Shown here: piece by piece, positions 54,182-55,527 of the stretch
Layout: each line of letters begins with the position of its first letter
How positions within the stretch are numbered: the first letter of the stretch is position 1
DNA from: Lachnospiraceae bacterium
GTDB lineage: Bacteria; Bacillota; Clostridia; Lachnospirales; Lachnospiraceae
Length of the DNA stretch: 55,527 nt
Direction of reading: 5' to 3'
Assembly: GCA_024691125.1 (NCBI GenBank)
Contig: JAILNV010000120.1
Location: 1 to 55,527 of the forward strand
Notes under the pieces: model-generated
Database searches by the model: none
What the model saw: only the letters and a program-made list of their open reading frames with translations
Told to the model about the DNA's origin: nothing
Made by a program: the position numbers and the translations under genes

Positions 54182-55125
54182 CTTTCCGTTACCCCCTTAA
54201 CATTTAGGACAGCATATAGTTGTGTCGCCACATATTCGGCAAGTTTGACCGGAACTGCATTACCTATCTGCTTATACTTGCTGGTCAAGTCACCGTAAAA
54301 TTCCAAATCTTTAGGAAATGTTTGTATCGCCGCTGCCTCTCTCCAGCTAAATCGTCTGGTTTCTCCGTCTTTGCCAAACTCCCATAAATCTGTACCCAGC
54401 TTTATCATATTTGGGGATCCGGGATATAATGTCACTTGTTTTGCCATGGCCGGGATTGTATATGAGACATCGTCCCAACCCCGTTTCCTATTCCTTGACA
54501 TGTATCTCGAGGAATACGGAGCATTACATACATCATCGGGATCCGCTTCAGGCATTCCGGCGAGTGCTTCCCTCATTGTGGTACGCATATTTTTAGGTGT
54601 CGGAATCTCAAAGTTTTTAATGTTTAAGTCTTTCCTAAATCCACAGATTATTACACGTTCCCTATCCTGTGGTACACCAAAATCCTTCGCATTCACCAAC
54701 TGCAAAAACACATCATATCCGCAATCCGAAAACTCTGCTATGATTGCTTCAATGATCTTTCCTTCTCCCATTGTAAGCAACCCTTTTACATTCTCACCAA
54801 CAAAAATAAGCGGCTGTTTTTCTTTGACAATTCTTACGTAATGCTTATAAAGCACATTCCTGGAATCGTCAATCTTACGAGGACCGCTTAAAGAAAACCC
54901 CTGGCATGGAAACCCACCCAAGATTATGTCAGAATCTGGAATCTGCGAGATATCCACTTTGCCAATATCACCGCAAACGACCTTAGCTCTGCTCCAGTTC
55001 TGATGAGTTTTACAAGCGTCCTTGTCAAAATCATTTGCCCAGATTGTCCTAAAGCCAGCCCTTTCAAATCCCATATCAAGACCGCCGGCTCCACAGAACA
55101 AGCTGACTGCTGTAAATTCTCTCAT
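54085..55125 (-). CDS. DNA cytosine-5 methyltransferase, HaeIII-like
   Basis: 346 residues from the ATG at 55125 (AGGAGA seven bases upstream; a TTG two codons earlier lacks spacing). Motif I SLFCGAGGLDMGFERAGF binds S-adenosylmethionine, motif IV GGFPCQGFS has the catalytic Cys74, motif VI is VGENVKGLL, motif VIII PQDRERV, and motif X QIGNAVPVKLAEYVA. The C-terminal ~30 residues (RCPMGYKPQMERRS) extend into the overlap with the endonuclease gene and are probably not needed for catalysis. It protects GGCC sites by inference from its partner. A TATAAT lies about 65 bases upstream (55190-55195) and may be its promoter. Confidence 0.95.
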   Translation of the reverse strand: MREFTAVSLFCGAGGLDMGFERAGFRTIWANDFDKDACKTHQNWSRAKVVCGDIGKVDISQIPDSDIILGGFPCQGFSLSGPRKIDDSRNVLYKHYVRIVKEKQPLIFVGENVKGLLTMGEGKIIEAIIAEFSDCGYDVFLQLVNAKDFGVPQDRERVIICGFRKDLNIKNFEIPTPKNMRTTMREALAGMPEADPDDVCNAPYSSRYMSRNRKRGWDDVSYTIPAMAKQVTLYPGSPNMIKLGTDLWEFGKDGETRRFSWREAAAIQTFPKDLEFYGDLTSKYKQIGNAVPVKLAEYVATQLYAVLNVKGVTERCPMGYKPQMERRSSILVLKPYTKPCQIAEKL

Positions 55126-55410
55126 CGTCAACTCTCCTTATGAAATTGTTTTATTATTGTTACACCCATAGTCGGTCGTACAATCCATATTATTATAACA
55201 AACTCGTTTCCTTTATACCACACTATTTTATATTGAAATGTTTTCGAAAATTGTTTTTCTCGCGCCTTTTATTTTCCCTGTATCTGAATATACCACTTTA
55301 TTCGTAACATTCAGTCCAATAACTATCTCCATTTATCGTACATCCTCTCGGAGTTACTGTTCACACCCCAGCCAAATCCACCATCTCATAACCATATGGA
55401 GGTGTTTTCA

Positions 55411-55527
55411 ATGGCAATCATCAAACAATTCGATAAACGCTCGGGCATTACTTATGTCTATGATTCCAAATCCTATTATGATAAAGAAAAAAAATGCTCC
55501 AGAGCAAAACGCACGCTCATTGGCCGG
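55411..55527 (+). CDS. transposase, 5' part only
   Basis: 39 codons run off the right edge: MAIIKQFDKRSGITYVYDSK, then a Lys-rich stretch and RAKRTLIGR. This start is characteristic of a clostridial transposase family of the IS1634/IS4 kind. RBS GGAGG is eight bases before the ATG. The 285-base AT-rich gap to the methylase gene has no gene; it should contain the left end of the insertion element, but I could not identify its terminal repeat without the right end. Confidence 0.75.
   Translation, partial: MAIIKQFDKRSGITYVYDSKSYYDKEKKCSRAKRTLIGR

Overview
The window reads as the chromosome of a motile, plant-polysaccharide-using Gram-positive anaerobe, most likely family Lachnospiraceae (Butyrivibrio/Pseudobutyrivibrio-like is a guess). 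The basis is GGAGG-type ribosome binding sites, an arabinoxylan-type glycoside hydrolase and ABC cluster, two chemoreceptor genes, PcsB/SleB-type wall hydrolase, DUF3798 and DUF3021 families, and NHLP-type peptide exporters. No rRNA, tRNA, CRISPR array or riboswitch was recognised. Nearly all genes are on the minus strand.

Layout. 1-5318: OmpR-type response regulator, PcsB/SleB-like wall hydrolase, sensor kinase and a 3'-cut lipoprotein, all one direction, preceded by an unknown membrane protein; a block of four small hairpins lies between regulator and hydrolase. 5496-7190: chemoreceptor. 7481-29892: a ~22 kb signalling and secretion locus (below). 30079-39987: carboxylesterase, GH51 arabinofuranosidase, GH43 enzyme, sugar ABC transporter and a YesN-like regulator. 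40032-48847: ABC pair, a coiled-coil protein, a flavoprotein, a DUF3592-like protein, a lysozyme-like surface protein, FdhD and a HAD phosphatase. 48854-52574: three successive signalling genes (chemoreceptor, diguanylate cyclase, periplasmic-binding lipoprotein), each broken by a frameshift or deletion. 52599-55125: a Vsr / HaeIII-like restriction-modification island, followed by the start of a transposase at the right edge.

The main discovery is the 7.5-30 kb locus. It encodes four small proteins with near-identical double-glycine leaders but folded-looking, mostly cysteine-free beta-rich bodies (one has a zinc ribbon). It also encodes a C39-peptidase ABC exporter with its NHLP-type partner ATPase and a short HlyD-like protein, a second ABC exporter, a PAS-CPBP fusion, a LytTR regulator, two DUF3021 membrane proteins, a STAS protein with a SpoIIE-type phosphatase/anti-sigma-like ATPase, two Hpt proteins, a double-receiver regulator, a Cache hybrid kinase and a DUF3798 lipoprotein. 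Six promoters inside this locus share one architecture: two direct CCGAATAGAC-type half-sites exactly 21 bp apart, a conserved spacer, then 30 or 31 bp to a TATAAT-like -10. This is the geometry of LytTR-family operators, and one of the six sits in front of the LytTR gene itself. I infer an autoregulated LytTR regulon that couples a phosphorelay and a partner-switching module to export of a new kind of double-glycine cargo protein. The cargo function is unknown.

All calls come from reading sequence and recalling family motifs; no searches were run.
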